Shown: positions 16,178 to 25,718 of the stretch, one piece after another
How positions within the stretch are numbered: position 1 is the first letter of the stretch
Layout of the letters: every line of letters starts with the position of its first letter
DNA from: Lachnospiraceae bacterium
GTDB taxonomy: Bacteria; Bacillota; Clostridia; Lachnospirales; Lachnospiraceae
Assembly (NCBI GenBank): GCA_024685635.1
Contig: JAIKVP010000166.1
Location: 1 to 56,369 of the forward strand
DNA length: 56,369 bases
Direction: 5' to 3'
Made by a program: the position numbers and the translations under genes
The notes under the pieces: generated by a model
Seen by the model: the letters and a program-made list of their open reading frames with translations, nothing else
The model's database searches: none
Told to the model about the DNA's origin: nothing

Positions 16178-18018
16178 TGAAGTCTACGCTTATGAGATTA
16201 AAGGAGAAGACTAGAACCTGGCTTTCTCCTAAGCATGAATTTAATAGTGAAAGCATAGAGTTTAAGGAGTATTATGCAGCAGCTGTTTTGCTTCAAACAC
16301 AGCTTTCTGACGCGGTTTCACCTATGGATCATTTTGAACTCTTAAGGCTTCTTTCCTTTGGTTTAGGTTTAGGCAAGGAAGAGGTCAAAACTGCTATTTC
16401 TTTGTCACGCAATAAGGAAAAGGTCTTAGAGCGTGTTCTTTTGATGCTTGACAGCCCTAAGAAGCAGACTATGTTTCTTATGGATTTATATATGTTATCT
16501 TATGTTGGCGACGGCTTTGGAGACAAGGAAGAGCAGGCTATTGAGATTTACGGCGAGCTTTTTCATTTTGGCAGGGCAGAGATGAGACTGATAAGGTCCA
16601 TGATAGAGGCTGCTATGTCTGAAAAGCCAGAAGAGTGCATGAATGTTTATTACAACATGTCTCAGCTTAAGATGGATTGTTCATTAGAAAATGTCAGGTA
16701 TTATATTCCAGAATTAGAATATACATCCGTTATTGATACGTCTGCACTTTATCCTGGTAGAACTGTTCATATAAATGGTCAGTGCAGATTAAGAGAAGTT
16801 CTAGTTATACCAAAGGGATGTCACGTAGTCTTTCAAAATGTTAAGCTTAAACTCAGCGCACCTATTATTGTAGAGGATGCTAAGGTTGAGATAATTAACA
16901 GTGAATTTACCTATGACGGCGGCAGCTTTAGTTCGATGATCAGGCTTTCTGGAGAGAGTTCTTTAATAGTTAGAAGTTCTAAGTTTTATTGCAGAAATTA
17001 TTGTGGTGCAATCCTTCAAAAATCAGGCTATCTAGATATGGTTGATGCTACATTTTACGAGAGCAATATGAAGAGTGCTGTTGAGTTTAACGGAGATGAA
17101 ATGGTCATTGTCAAATGTCATTTTTATGAGTGCTTCTTAAATGGTAACGGTGCAGCAATAAGTTCGACTGCCAAACGCGGTATGATTGGTAATTGCGACT
17201 TTGAACACTGTAGATCACATTACGGCGGAGCGATTTATGTAAAGAGCCCGGTTAAGATAGTTGATTCAAGATTTAGACTATGTCATTCAAGCAAGCTTGG
17301 CAATTCAATTTATTATCTTGGAGATGCGATGAAGCATGTCAACAGACTTGTCTATGAGAGTGATTATGAAGAGAGAGACGAGCTTGTTCAAAGATATGAG
17401 TCGGTTGACGATTTTGTAGATGTCACAGAGATTAACTGCTCTACGCATTTTGCCAATGAATTGCCCTTACATTTTACTAAGAGAATGTATATACATGATG
17501 CCTATTTATACCTTAATAGTACATTAAAGCTTTCGGGCGGGCTATTAATGGAGCAGTGTCAAATCAAGCCTTATGACTTTACAGGCGAGGATTTATTAGA
17601 AACTATTAATGGCAGCGCTGTAGAGATAAAGTCGACTACATTTGACGGAATGGGAATGTTTGGTGGTATAGCTGCTACTGGAACCAAGATAAGCATGTAT
17701 TCGTCTGTATTTAAGAATACTAACAAGGGTAGGGCGATTTACAATTCTGTAGACTTGTTCTGTGACGAATGCATTTTCAATAACTGCCTTGGCGGGGCGG
17801 TTTATGGTAGTAGAGCCTTAATTAAGAATACCCTGTTCGTTAACTGCAGAGCTGACAGAGGTGGAGGTTGCTATTTAGCAGGTTCAAAGGGCCTCATCAA
17901 GAATTCGACCTTTGAAAAATGCGTTGCTATGGTTGATGGTGGTGCGGTTAGCAGATTTGGTAATTATCAGGTTGAGGGCTGCACATTTTCTGAGTGCGAG
18001 CCAAATGATGTAAAATAG
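16177..18018 (+). CDS. Cytoplasmic parallel beta-helix protein with TerB-like N-terminal domain (2)
   Basis: A 613-residue protein, no export signal. Residues 20-150 form a helical region with a TerB-like pattern (LLRLLSFGLGLG, MDLYMLSYVGDGFGDKEE). Two beta-helix blocks follow, roughly 185-400 and 420-610, with repeated C-x-F-x-x-C and GGAIY/GGAVYG turns (for example CDFEHCRSHYGGAIY and CIFNNCLGGAVYG). The ATG overlaps the stop of the previous gene by one base, which implies translational coupling. It ends the five-gene cluster; tyrS follows under its own promoter. I recognise the fold but no named family or function. Confidence 0.75.
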   Translation: MKSTLMRLKEKTRTWLSPKHEFNSESIEFKEYYAAAVLLQTQLSDAVSPMDHFELLRLLSFGLGLGKEEVKTAISLSRNKEKVLERVLLMLDSPKKQTMFLMDLYMLSYVGDGFGDKEEQAIEIYGELFHFGRAEMRLIRSMIEAAMSEKPEECMNVYYNMSQLKMDCSLENVRYYIPELEYTSVIDTSALYPGRTVHINGQCRLREVLVIPKGCHVVFQNVKLKLSAPIIVEDAKVEIINSEFTYDGGSFSSMIRLSGESSLIVRSSKFYCRNYCGAILQKSGYLDMVDATFYESNMKSAVEFNGDEMVIVKCHFYECFLNGNGAAISSTAKRGMIGNCDFEHCRSHYGGAIYVKSPVKIVDSRFRLCHSSKLGNSIYYLGDAMKHVNRLVYESDYEERDELVQRYESVDDFVDVTEINCSTHFANELPLHFTKRMYIHDAYLYLNSTLKLSGGLLMEQCQIKPYDFTGEDLLETINGSAVEIKSTTFDGMGMFGGIAATGTKISMYSSVFKNTNKGRAIYNSVDLFCDECIFNNCLGGAVYGSRALIKNTLFVNCRADRGGGCYLAGSKGLIKNSTFEKCVAMVDGGAVSRFGNYQVEGCTFSECEPNDVK

Positions 18019-18026
18019 CATATAAC

Positions 18027-18055
18027 TTGACATTTTAAGTTGATATGTATAGTAT
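18027..18055 (+). promoter_or_regulatory. Sigma-A promoter for tyrS
   Basis: A perfect TTGACA (18027-18032) and TAGTAT (18050-18055) are 17 bases apart. The leader is only about 30 bases, too short for the tyrosine T-box often seen before tyrS. Confidence 0.75.
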
Positions 18056-18092
18056 ATTTAAGTATATTTTTAATTTTTAGGAGGACAGTCTG

Positions 18093-19313
18093 ATGACTAT
18101 TTATGATGAGTTAGTAGCAAGAGGGCTTATAGCTCAGGTAACTGATGAGGCTTTGATTAAGGATTTAATAAATAATGGTAAGGCTACATTTTATATAGGC
18201 TTTGATCCAACGGCAGACAGCTTGCACGTTGGACATTTTATGGCTTTGTGTCTTATGAAGAGATTGCAGCTTGCAGGCAACAAGCCAATCGCTTTAATCG
18301 GTGGTGGTACTGGTATGATTGGAGACCCATCTGGCAGAACTGACATGAGACAAATGCTAACTCCAGAGACCATTAAGCACAATTGTGACTGCTTTAAGGT
18401 TCAGATGAGTAAGTTTATCGAGTTTGGCGAGGACAAGGCTATGATGGTTAACAACGCTGACTGGCTGCTTGACCTTAACTATATTGATGTTTTAAGAGAG
18501 GTTGGTGCTCACTTTAGCGTTAACCGTATGTTAACCGCAGAGTGCTACAAGCAGAGACTTGAGAAGGGACTTAGCTTCTTAGAATTTAACTATATGATTA
18601 TGCAGGCATATGATTTTTATATGCTTTATCAGAAATACGGATGTAATCTTGAGTTTGGTGGCGATGATCAGTGGAGCAATATGCTTGCTGGTACTGAGCT
18701 TATCAGACGTAAGCTTGGCAAGGATGCATCTGCTATGACTATTAAGCTTTTATTAAACTCTGAGGGCAAGAAGATGGGTAAGACTGCTAACGGTGCAGTT
18801 TGGCTTGATCCTAATAAGACCAGCCCATTTGACTTCTATCAGTATTGGAGAAATGTTGATGATGCTGATGTTCTTAACTGTATAAGAATGCTTACCTTCC
18901 TTCCACTTGAGGAGATTGACGCAATGGATAAATGGGAAGGCGCTGAGCTTAACAAGGCTAAGGAGATTTTAGCATTTGAGTTGACTAAGATGATTCACGG
19001 CGAGGAAGAGGCTAAGAAGGCTGAGTCTGGTGCTAAGGCATTATTCTCATCAGGAAATGCAGCTGATATGCCTGAGTGCGAGCTTAGTGATGATGATTTT
19101 AATGATGAGGGTAATATTGGACTTCTTGATATTTTAGTAAAGAGCGGTCTTACAACATCTAAGGCTGAGGCTAGACGTGCAGTTCAGCAGGGTGGTGTCA
19201 GCGTTAACGGCGACAAGGTTGATGACGCTACTATAACATTTGCTAAGGATGCGATTAAGGCAGAGCCTATCGTTATCAAGAAGGGTAAGAAGAATTTTAG
19301 AAAGATTAAATAG
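18093..19313 (+). CDS. tyrS: Tyrosyl-tRNA synthetase
   Basis: Class I aminoacyl-tRNA synthetase charging tRNA-Tyr, 406 residues as usual. The HIGH motif appears as HVGH (45-48) after [13 protein letters not shown] appears as KMGKT (227-231); the tyrosine-pocket region GGDDQW is present; and an S4-type RNA-binding domain occupies the C-terminus ([18 protein letters not shown]). The start has AGGAGG seven to nine bases upstream. rng follows after eight bases and may be cotranscribed. Confidence 0.97.
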   Translation: MTIYDELVARGLIAQVTDEALIKDLINNGKATFYIGFDPTADSLHVGHFMALCLMKRLQLAGNKPIALIGGGTGMIGDPSGRTDMRQMLTPETIKHNCDCFKVQMSKFIEFGEDKAMMVNNADWLLDLNYIDVLREVGAHFSVNRMLTAECYKQRLEKGLSFLEFNYMIMQAYDFYMLYQKYGCNLEFGGDDQWSNMLAGTELIRRKLGKDASAMTIKLLLNSEGKKMGKTANGAVWLDPNKTSPFDFYQYWRNVDDADVLNCIRMLTFLPLEEIDAMDKWEGAELNKAKEILAFELTKMIHGEEEAKKAESGAKALFSSGNAADMPECELSDDDFNDEGNIGLLDILVKSGLTTSKAEARRAVQQGGVSVNGDKVDDATITFAKDAIKAEPIVIKKGKKNFRKIK

Positions 19314-19321
19314 GTTATATT

Positions 19322-20533
19322 TTGAAAAAACATGCTGTTGTTAGCAAAATTGAAGATAAGGTTTTAGCATTTAGCTTTGAAAATGATGAATTGGCTGAAA
19401 TTACTAGTTATACGCCGGCTGATGAAGATGAAGTTAGGCTTAATGGTATTTACACTGTTAGGGTTGCTAATATTGTAGACAATATTAATGGTGCTTTTTT
19501 AAGCTACAATCAGACTACGCTATACTATGATTTAGATGACAATGAGCGTGGCATTTTCTTAAACCGCAAGAATGATAATCATCCGCATTCTGGTGATATT
19601 ATGCTTGTTCAGGTTAAGAGGGATGCCCTTAAGTCTAAAAATGCAGCCTGTTCGTCAGAACTTAGTATTTATGGGGAGAATCTTGTTCTCACCTATCAGC
19701 TGGCTGGAATAGGTGTCTCTAAGAAGCTTTCTAGCAAGGATAGAGATAGGATTAAAGAATACTTTAACGGCTTTGATTATAGTATGGATGAGCTCTCTAG
19801 TATTGAACTTAAGCCCTATGGCTATGTAGTAAGAACCAGTGGAGCTAAGGCTAGTAAGGAAGAATTGATTATTGAAGCCTACAATCTTAAGGCGATTTTA
19901 TTTAATATTTTAAAGAGGGCTGAGACCTCTAAGGCTAACGTCTGTCTATACGATTTTAAGGGAGATGGAGCAGCACTTATTAACGATATCGCCAATGCTG
20001 ACGAGGGCTATATTATTACTGATAGAAAGAAATGCTACGACTGCTTAAGTCATACAAACAGCTTAAGAACGAGACAGGCTGATATTAGATTTTATGATGA
20101 TGATACTATCAGTCTTGCGGCGCTATATGACTTAAAAAAGCATATAGATTCTGCGAGCAAGAAAAATGTCTGGCTTAAGAATGGTGGCTATTTAGTGATT
20201 GAACACACTGAGGCCTTAAATGTCATAGATGTCAACACTGGCAAGAGTATGAAGGATAAGCATTCTAAAGAGAGACATGTATTTGAAACCAATATTTTGG
20301 CTGCTTATGAGGTTGCAAGACAGCTTAGAATAAGGAATTATTCAGGCATAATAATAGTCGACTTTATCGATATGGATGACGAAGAACATAAAGAGAAACT
20401 TATGAGCACACTTAAAAAGGAACTCATAAAAGACCCTGTTCACGCGAGGTTAGTTGATATTACCGAGCTTGGATTGGTTGAGATTACAAGGAAAAAAATT
20501 AAAAAGCCACTCTATGAATTTTTAGGCGATTAA
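19322..20533 (+). CDS. rng: Ribonuclease E/G family protein (short form)
   Basis: Endoribonuclease of the RNase E/G family acting in RNA processing or decay; 403 residues. The S1-like region (LNGIYTVRVANIVDNINGAF) and the DNase I-like catalytic region with DVNTGK and DFIDM (the two metal-binding Asp) are present. The protein stops just after ITRKKIKKPL, where E. coli enzymes continue into the CxxC zinc link, so this form lacks the zinc link and may assemble differently. The start is a TTG eight bases after the tyrS stop with a weak TAGGT ahead; it is chosen because it preserves the family's N-terminus. Confidence 0.88.
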   Translation: MKKHAVVSKIEDKVLAFSFENDELAEITSYTPADEDEVRLNGIYTVRVANIVDNINGAFLSYNQTTLYYDLDDNERGIFLNRKNDNHPHSGDIMLVQVKRDALKSKNAACSSELSIYGENLVLTYQLAGIGVSKKLSSKDRDRIKEYFNGFDYSMDELSSIELKPYGYVVRTSGAKASKEELIIEAYNLKAILFNILKRAETSKANVCLYDFKGDGAALINDIANADEGYIITDRKKCYDCLSHTNSLRTRQADIRFYDDDTISLAALYDLKKHIDSASKKNVWLKNGGYLVIEHTEALNVIDVNTGKSMKDKHSKERHVFETNILAAYEVARQLRIRNYSGIIIVDFIDMDDEEHKEKLMSTLKKELIKDPVHARLVDITELGLVEITRKKIKKPLYEFLGD

Positions 20534-20558
20534 ACAGTGTGATATTTAGTGATTTTCA

Positions 20559-20587
20559 TTGCAAAATATAACAATATGTAGTACAAT
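20559..20587 (+). promoter_or_regulatory. Sigma-A promoter for the DHH phosphoesterase gene
   Basis: TTGCAA (20559-20564) and TACAAT (20582-20587) with a 17-base spacer, giving a leader of about 70 bases. Confidence 0.55.
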
Positions 20588-20664
20588 ATATGCAATATGG
20601 GTGCGTTTTTTAACCACCATTTGTGATTCTAATAAATCTGGGTTATGTGGAGGTAACTATAAGT

Positions 20665-21594
20665 ATGAGCGAAAAGAAACGATTGATTACTAGAAGCGAT
20701 TTTGATGGACTTGTATGTGCTATGATTCTTAAGGAGCTTGATATTATTGATGATATTAAGTTTGTACACCCTAAGGATATGCAGGATGGTATTATTGAGG
20801 TTACTGAGAATGATATTACTACTAACTTGCCATATGTTCCTGGCGTTGGTTTAGCATTTGACCATCATGAGAGTGAGATTGAGCGTGTTGGTGGTCCTAA
20901 GGACAATTATTATATCGAACCAGATGCTCCATCTGCTGCAAGAGTTGTTTATAATTATTATGGCGGTGCTAAGAACCTTCCAAGAATTACTGATGAGATT
21001 ATGGAGGCAGTTGACAAGGCTGACTCAGCTCAGTTCACTATGGAAGATATCCTTAATCCACAGGGATGGGTACTCTTAAGCTATCTTATGGATGCGCGTA
21101 CTGGTTTAGGCCGTTTCCGTAATTTCCGCGTTTCTAACTATGAGCTTATGATGAATTTGATAGATTATTGTGTAGAGCATCCAATTCAGGACATATTAAA
21201 GCTTCCTGATGTTAAGGAGAGAGTGGATTTATACTTTGAGCAGCAGGAACTCTTTAAGGCCCAGATTGAGCGTATTCATGAGATTCATGACAAGGTTATT
21301 GTTCTTCCACTTAGAGATGAAGAGACTATCTACACAGGTAACCGTTTCTTAGTTTATGCAATGTATCCTGAGACACAGATTTCTATTCATGTTTCTTGGG
21401 GATTTAAGAAGCAGAATACCGCTGTTATGATTGGTAAGTCTATTGTTAATAAGTCTTCTAATTTTGACATTGGAGCGCTTTGTCTTAAGTATGGCGGTGG
21501 TGGCCACAAGAATGCCGGTACATGCCAGTTAGATAATGACAAGGTTGATGAGCTTCTCCCTAAGATTATTGAGGAGATTAATGCAGGTTGTTAG
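20665..21594 (+). CDS. DHH/DHHA1 family phosphoesterase
   Basis: A 309-residue DHH-superfamily phosphoesterase. The metal-binding motifs are visible near the N-terminus (RSDFDG, then DHHESE) and the DHHA1 signature near the C-terminus (GGGGHKNAGT). Relatives include exopolyphosphatases, NrnA-type nanoRNases and cyclic di-AMP phosphodiesterases; the sequence alone does not choose among them. The ATG at 20665 is preferred to the longer frame from 20623 because GGAGGTAA lies ten bases before it. A terminator follows at 21600. Confidence 0.85.
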   Translation: MSEKKRLITRSDFDGLVCAMILKELDIIDDIKFVHPKDMQDGIIEVTENDITTNLPYVPGVGLAFDHHESEIERVGGPKDNYYIEPDAPSAARVVYNYYGGAKNLPRITDEIMEAVDKADSAQFTMEDILNPQGWVLLSYLMDARTGLGRFRNFRVSNYELMMNLIDYCVEHPIQDILKLPDVKERVDLYFEQQELFKAQIERIHEIHDKVIVLPLRDEETIYTGNRFLVYAMYPETQISIHVSWGFKKQNTAVMIGKSIVNKSSNFDIGALCLKYGGGGHKNAGTCQLDNDKVDELLPKIIEEINAGC

Positions 21595-21599
21595 TATTA

Positions 21600-21632
21600 T
21601 GGCGCTTCGTTAGTTCGGAGCGCTATTTTTTA
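21600..21632 (+). terminator. Intrinsic terminator or attenuator before the relQ-like gene
   Basis: GCGCTTCG (21602-21609) pairs with CGGAGCGC (21616-21623) with one G-U pair, and T6 follows. The RBS of the next gene starts five bases later. Confidence 0.8.
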
Positions 21633-21651
21633 CTTTAAGGTGGTGTTGATT

Positions 21652-22464
21652 GTGGATATTAAGCTATGGCGTGAGATTCTAGATCCATATTATTTGGCTG
21701 TGGATGAACTCCTAGTCAAATTTAATCATATAATCAGAGAGCATAGAAACTATAATCAATACTCTCCAATAGATACTGTTATTGGCCGTGTTAAGAGCAT
21801 TTCTAGTATTTTAGACAAGGTGCAAAAGAAGAATATATCTTTAGATGAGATAGAGGATAAGATTGAGGATATTGCCGGTATTCGTATCATTTGCCAATTC
21901 GTTGAGGATATTGACAAGGTTGTTGAGATTATTCGCTCTAGGCAGGATATGCGTATCAAGAGCGAGAAGGACTATATCAGCCATATGAAGGAGAGCGGAT
22001 ATAGAAGCTACCACATTATCGTTTATTATACTGTTAACACCAATCAGGGTCCTAAAGAGATTAAGGCGGAGCTTCAGATTAGGACGCTTGCCATGAATTT
22101 TTGGGCTACGATTGAGCATTCGCTTCAGTATAAGTACAAGGGCAATATTCCAGAGCACCTTAAAAACAAGCTGTCTAACGCTTCTGAGGCTATCATTGTC
22201 TTAGATGAGGAGATGAATTATGTCCGTGACGAGATTATGGATGCGCAGAATTCATTCCATATGAAGGACGAGCTGGTTTCAGAGATACTAAACAATATTC
22301 AGAATCTATACAAGGTTGCCAATAAGCGAGAGGTCATGAAGATACAAGAAGAATTCTACAGGATTTATTCCAGCTCAGATCTTGATGAACTTAAGCATTA
22401 TTCTAAGCAGCTTGATATGATTGCTCAAAGCTATAAGGCACAGAGTATGCCTGATAGCATTTGA
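21652..22464 (+). CDS. relQ: Small alarmone synthetase (RelQ/YjbM-type GTP pyrophosphokinase)
   Basis: A 270-residue RelA/SpoT-domain protein without hydrolase, TGS or ACT domains, hence a small (p)ppGpp synthetase. Landmarks are DIAGIRIICQF, the SGYRSYHI segment, and the substrate-binding ELQIRTLAMNFWATIEHSLQYK region (in parts). The chosen start is GTG at 21652, eight bases after AAGGTGG; GTG codons at 21640 and 21643 fall inside that site. It lies immediately after a terminator hairpin, so expression probably depends on read-through from the DHH gene or on an unseen promoter. The rsmF-type gene follows after 16 bases. Confidence 0.88.
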   Translation: MDIKLWREILDPYYLAVDELLVKFNHIIREHRNYNQYSPIDTVIGRVKSISSILDKVQKKNISLDEIEDKIEDIAGIRIICQFVEDIDKVVEIIRSRQDMRIKSEKDYISHMKESGYRSYHIIVYYTVNTNQGPKEIKAELQIRTLAMNFWATIEHSLQYKYKGNIPEHLKNKLSNASEAIIVLDEEMNYVRDEIMDAQNSFHMKDELVSEILNNIQNLYKVANKREVMKIQEEFYRIYSSSDLDELKHYSKQLDMIAQSYKAQSMPDSI

Positions 22465-22480
22465 CAGATAGGATTTAATT

Positions 22481-23905
22481 ATGAAATTACCAGAGAGTTA
22501 TATTAATAGAATAACTAAACAATTAGGCGAGGAAGCAGATGCTTACTTCGCCTGTTTTGATGAGGCAAGATACCAGGGCTTAAGGGTTAATACTCTTAAG
22601 ATTTCGGTTGAGGATTTTCTTAAAATTTCGCCATTTGAGCTTAGCCATGTAGAATGGACTGACAACGGCTTTTACTATGATGCTGATAAATATCAGCCAG
22701 CTAAGCACCCTTACTATGCGGCGGGACTATATTATCTTCAGGAGCCTTCAGCCATGTCACCAGCAGCTATGCTTCCTATAAGCGAGGGAGACAGGGTGCT
22801 AGACATGTGCGCAGCGCCAGGCGGCAAGTCTACTGAGCTTGGAGCCAAGCTTAATAACACAGGCATTCTCTACTCTAATGACATAAGCCAGAGCAGAGCA
22901 AGAGCCTTACTAAAGAATATAGAACTATTTGGCATATCCAATTCAGTTGTAATATCAGAAGATCCCGTTAAGCTTATAGGCAAATGCAAGGGCTATTTTG
23001 ACAAAATCTTAATCGATGCCCCTTGTTCAGGCGAGGGCATGTTTAGAAAAGAGAATTCCATAATAAGAAACTGGGAGCAGACAGGCTGTGAATATTATTC
23101 AGACATCCAAAAGAATATTATAGTAACAGCAGCCAAGCTCTTAAGAGAGGGCGGAATGATGCTTTATTCTACCTGTACATTTTCGCCTTTAGAGGATGAG
23201 GAGAGCGTTTTACATTTGCTAAAATGCTGTCCTTATATGGAGATTGTAAAGCTCCCTATATATGAAGGCTTTGACACAGGTCATCCTGAATGGGTCAGTG
23301 ATGAATATAAGAATCTTGACCTTCCACTTGAAGATTTAAGGCTAACTAGAAGGCTTTGGCCACACAGGATTAAGGGTGAAGGTCATTACGTTGCCCTACT
23401 AAAAAAACGTTTAAGATCAGAGCTTGATGAGCTTAATATAGACTATGACCCTGATGACTATATTGAATCTTACGGTTTATACCCATATAAGGGAGCTAAG
23501 TTAAGCGATGAGGCTAGGGAGTTCTTTAAGAGCTATGATATTGATATAGATGAGTCAAGGCTTGAACTACATGATGGCAGACTATATCTAGCACCTAAGG
23601 ATATGGCAGATGTCAGAGGCTTAAGAATACTAAGGTCTGGCGTATATCTTGGAGATGAGAAGAAGAACCGCTTTGAGCCTAGCCAGCCTTTTATTGAAGC
23701 GATAGGGTATTTTGACAAAGGCTCTTATGTGAGTCTTAAAGCAGATGACATAAGAATAGATAAATTCCTAAAAGGAGAGACAATAAGCTATGAAGAGGCT
23801 CTTGATAAGGGCTATGTGGCTGTAACAGTAGATAATTACGCTGTTGGTTGGGGTAAGGCCCTAAACGGAAATATCAAAAATAAAATTCCATCTGGATGGA
23901 GGTAA
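22481..23905 (+). CDS. 16S rRNA (cytosine-C5)-methyltransferase, RsmF/NOL1-NOP2-Sun family
   Basis: A 474-residue SAM-dependent RNA m5C methyltransferase. The SAM-binding CAAPGGKST, motif IV DAPCSGEGMFRK with its cysteine, and motif VI YSTCTF with the catalytic cysteine are present. The C-terminal 170 residues match the PUA-like RNA-binding extension of RsmF/YebU proteins. Length and architecture fit RsmF better than RsmB, which has an N-terminal NusB-like domain; the exact target base cannot be read off. It lies 16 bases behind the relQ-like gene. Confidence 0.9.
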   Translation: MKLPESYINRITKQLGEEADAYFACFDEARYQGLRVNTLKISVEDFLKISPFELSHVEWTDNGFYYDADKYQPAKHPYYAAGLYYLQEPSAMSPAAMLPISEGDRVLDMCAAPGGKSTELGAKLNNTGILYSNDISQSRARALLKNIELFGISNSVVISEDPVKLIGKCKGYFDKILIDAPCSGEGMFRKENSIIRNWEQTGCEYYSDIQKNIIVTAAKLLREGGMMLYSTCTFSPLEDEESVLHLLKCCPYMEIVKLPIYEGFDTGHPEWVSDEYKNLDLPLEDLRLTRRLWPHRIKGEGHYVALLKKRLRSELDELNIDYDPDDYIESYGLYPYKGAKLSDEAREFFKSYDIDIDESRLELHDGRLYLAPKDMADVRGLRILRSGVYLGDEKKNRFEPSQPFIEAIGYFDKGSYVSLKADDIRIDKFLKGETISYEEALDKGYVAVTVDNYAVGWGKALNGNIKNKIPSGWR

Positions 23906-23909
23906 ATCA

Positions 23910-23965
23910 AAATCCTTCATTTTATCGAGTTTTTATCAAAAAAACCTTGATAAAATGAAGGATTT
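23910..23965 (+). terminator. Hairpin terminator after the methyltransferase gene
   Basis: Perfect 17-base arms, 23910-23926 and 23949-23965 (AAATCCTTCATTTTATC and its complement). The 3' arm ends in TTT then GTTGT, so the uridine tract is poor, but the stem is long. I see nothing else convincing in 23966-24074. Confidence 0.6.
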
Positions 23966-24074
23966 GTTGTAAGATTATTCAAGTTTGGTTTGTGTTAGCA
24001 TTTTAATAATCTATGTAAATATAACAATTACAAGGCCAAAACACTAGAATAATCAATATTTGGAGGAATTTATT

Positions 24075-25289
24075 ATGGTTACAGTTAATGAGAATTATCT
24101 TAAGCTCCCTGGAAATTACCTATTTTCAACTATCGCTAAGAAGGTCAATGAATATGCATCTAACAATCCTGATGCTAATATCATAAGACTTGGTATTGGT
24201 GATGTTACAGAGCCAATTATCCCATCAGTAATTGAGGCCCTTCATAAGGCAGTTGATGAGATGGCTGTAAAGGAGACCTTTAGAGGATACGCTCCTGATT
24301 TGGGCTATGACTTCTTAAGAAATGCAATCTCTGAAAATGATTACAAGTCAAGAGGCTGTGACATCAATCCTGATGAGATTTTTGTCTCTGATGGAGCAAA
24401 GAGTGACTGCTCAAATATCCAGGAGATTTTCGGCGCTGACTCTAAGATAGCTGTATGTGACCCTGTTTATCCTGTATATGTTGATTCTAATGTAATGGCT
24501 GGAAGAACAGGAACTTATAATCCTGATACAACTATGTGGAGCAATGTCATTTACATGCCTTGCACTTCTGATAATAACTTTACACCAGAGCTTCCAAAAG
24601 AAACACCTGATTTAATCTATCTTTGCTATCCCAACAATCCTACAGGTACAGGAATCAGCAAGGAAAACCTTCAAAAATGGGTTGATTATGCTCTTAAGGT
24701 TGGAGCTATCATTTTATATGATGCAGCTTATGAGGCGTATATTACTGACGCTACAATGCCACACAGCATTTATGAGTGCGAGGGTGCGCTTGACTGTGCA
24801 ATTGAGTTTAGATCATTTTCAAAAAATGCTGGCTTTACCGGAATGAGACTTGGTTTTACTGTCATTCCAAAGAGACTTAAGGCAAGCGGCGAGGCAGTTC
24901 ATCCACTATGGGCAAGAAGACATGGAACTAAGTATAACGGAGCTCCATATATTGTTCAAAGAGCGGGAGAAGCTGTTTATTCTGAGTCAGGTAAGGCTGA
25001 GATTAAGGCTCAGGTCGCTAAATATATGTCAAATGCTACATATCTTAGAAACGAGCTTATTGCTGCTGGATATGAGGTTTATGGTGGAGTTAACGCTCCA
25101 TATATCTGGATGAAGACTCCAGACGGCTTAGGAAGCTGGGAATTCTTCGACTTACTATTAAAGACTGCCAATGTTGTTGGTACTCCGGGCGTTGGCTTTG
25201 GTCCTAGCGGAGAGAACTATTTTAGACTTACTGCATTTGGAACTTATGAAAATAGCGTTGAAGCTATCAAGAGAATAAAGAATCTATAA
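24075..25289 (+). CDS. dapL: LL-diaminopimelate aminotransferase
   Basis: PLP-dependent aminotransferase converting tetrahydrodipicolinate directly to LL-diaminopimelate for lysine and peptidoglycan synthesis. At 404 residues it matches DapL. Typical segments are GIGDVTEPI near the N-terminus, [18 protein letters not shown], and the PLP lysine K250 in [12 protein letters not shown]. The ATG at 24075 is chosen because GGAGGA lies eight bases ahead; the TTG at 24060 precedes that site. It stands as a single gene between a terminator and the rplU promoter. Its presence implies the one-step DapL route rather than the succinylase or acetylase routes. Confidence 0.94.
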   Translation: MVTVNENYLKLPGNYLFSTIAKKVNEYASNNPDANIIRLGIGDVTEPIIPSVIEALHKAVDEMAVKETFRGYAPDLGYDFLRNAISENDYKSRGCDINPDEIFVSDGAKSDCSNIQEIFGADSKIAVCDPVYPVYVDSNVMAGRTGTYNPDTTMWSNVIYMPCTSDNNFTPELPKETPDLIYLCYPNNPTGTGISKENLQKWVDYALKVGAIILYDAAYEAYITDATMPHSIYECEGALDCAIEFRSFSKNAGFTGMRLGFTVIPKRLKASGEAVHPLWARRHGTKYNGAPYIVQRAGEAVYSESGKAEIKAQVAKYMSNATYLRNELIAAGYEVYGGVNAPYIWMKTPDGLGSWEFFDLLLKTANVVGTPGVGFGPSGENYFRLTAFGTYENSVEAIKRIKNL

Positions 25290-25299
25290 GATTTTTCGC

Positions 25300-25328
25300 T
25301 TGACATAAGCTTTTACAAATGTTAATAT
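25300..25328 (+). promoter_or_regulatory. Sigma-A promoter for the rplU operon
   Basis: TTGACA (25300-25305) and TAATAT (25323-25328) with a 17-base spacer, followed by a leader of about 70 bases. Confidence 0.75.
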
Positions 25329-25334
25329 ACTACG

Positions 25335-25398
25335 GTATGCCGCTCAGTTAGGTTTAAGTGCTTTATGCCACCGACGCTGGCGAGATTTATTTAGGAGG
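25335..25398 (+). promoter_or_regulatory. Candidate ribosomal protein L21 leader
   Basis: A structured 5' leader would be expected here, since Firmicutes rplU genes often have an L21 leader that senses L21. The sequence can pair GGTAT (about 25334) with ATGCC (about 25365), followed by a GCCA/TGGC hairpin before AGGAGG. I did not match it against the covariance model; the call rests on position and this pairing. Confidence 0.45.
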
Positions 25399-25404
25399 TG
25401 CTAT

Positions 25405-25713
25405 ATGTACGCGATTATAGCAACAGGCGGAAAGCAGTATAAGGTTTCCGAGGGTGATACCATTAAGGTTGAGAAGCTTGGTCTTAGCGAGGGTGATAAG
25501 TATACCTTCGATCAGGTGCTTTTAGTAAGCGATTCTGATGTTAAGATTGGTAACCCTACAGTGGCTGGTGCTAGTGTTGAGGCTTCTGTTGTAGAAGAAG
25601 GCCGTGACAAGAAGGTTACAGTCTACAAGTACAAGAGAAAGCTCGGCTATCACAAGAAGAATGGTCACAGACAGGCTTATACTAAGCTTACAATCGACAA
25701 GATTAACGCTTAA
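25405..25713 (+). CDS. rplU: 50S ribosomal protein L21
   Basis: Large-subunit ribosomal protein binding 23S rRNA, 102 residues. The N-terminus [14 protein letters not shown] and the C-terminal [16 protein letters not shown] region are diagnostic. The start has AGGAGG ahead. It heads the rplU-prp-rpmA-obgE cluster conserved in Firmicutes. Confidence 0.98.
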   Translation: MYAIIATGGKQYKVSEGDTIKVEKLGLSEGDKYTFDQVLLVSDSDVKIGNPTVAGASVEASVVEEGRDKKVTVYKYKRKLGYHKKNGHRQAYTKLTIDKINA

Positions 25714-25718
25714 TTATC

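Noticed and set aside
18056..18092. T-box leader expected before tyrS
   Set aside because: Only about 30 bases lie between the promoter and the ATG, too few for a T-box.
23966..24074. Lysine riboswitch before dapL
   Set aside because: The gap is about 110 bases with no room for a lysine aptamer and no recognisable pairing.
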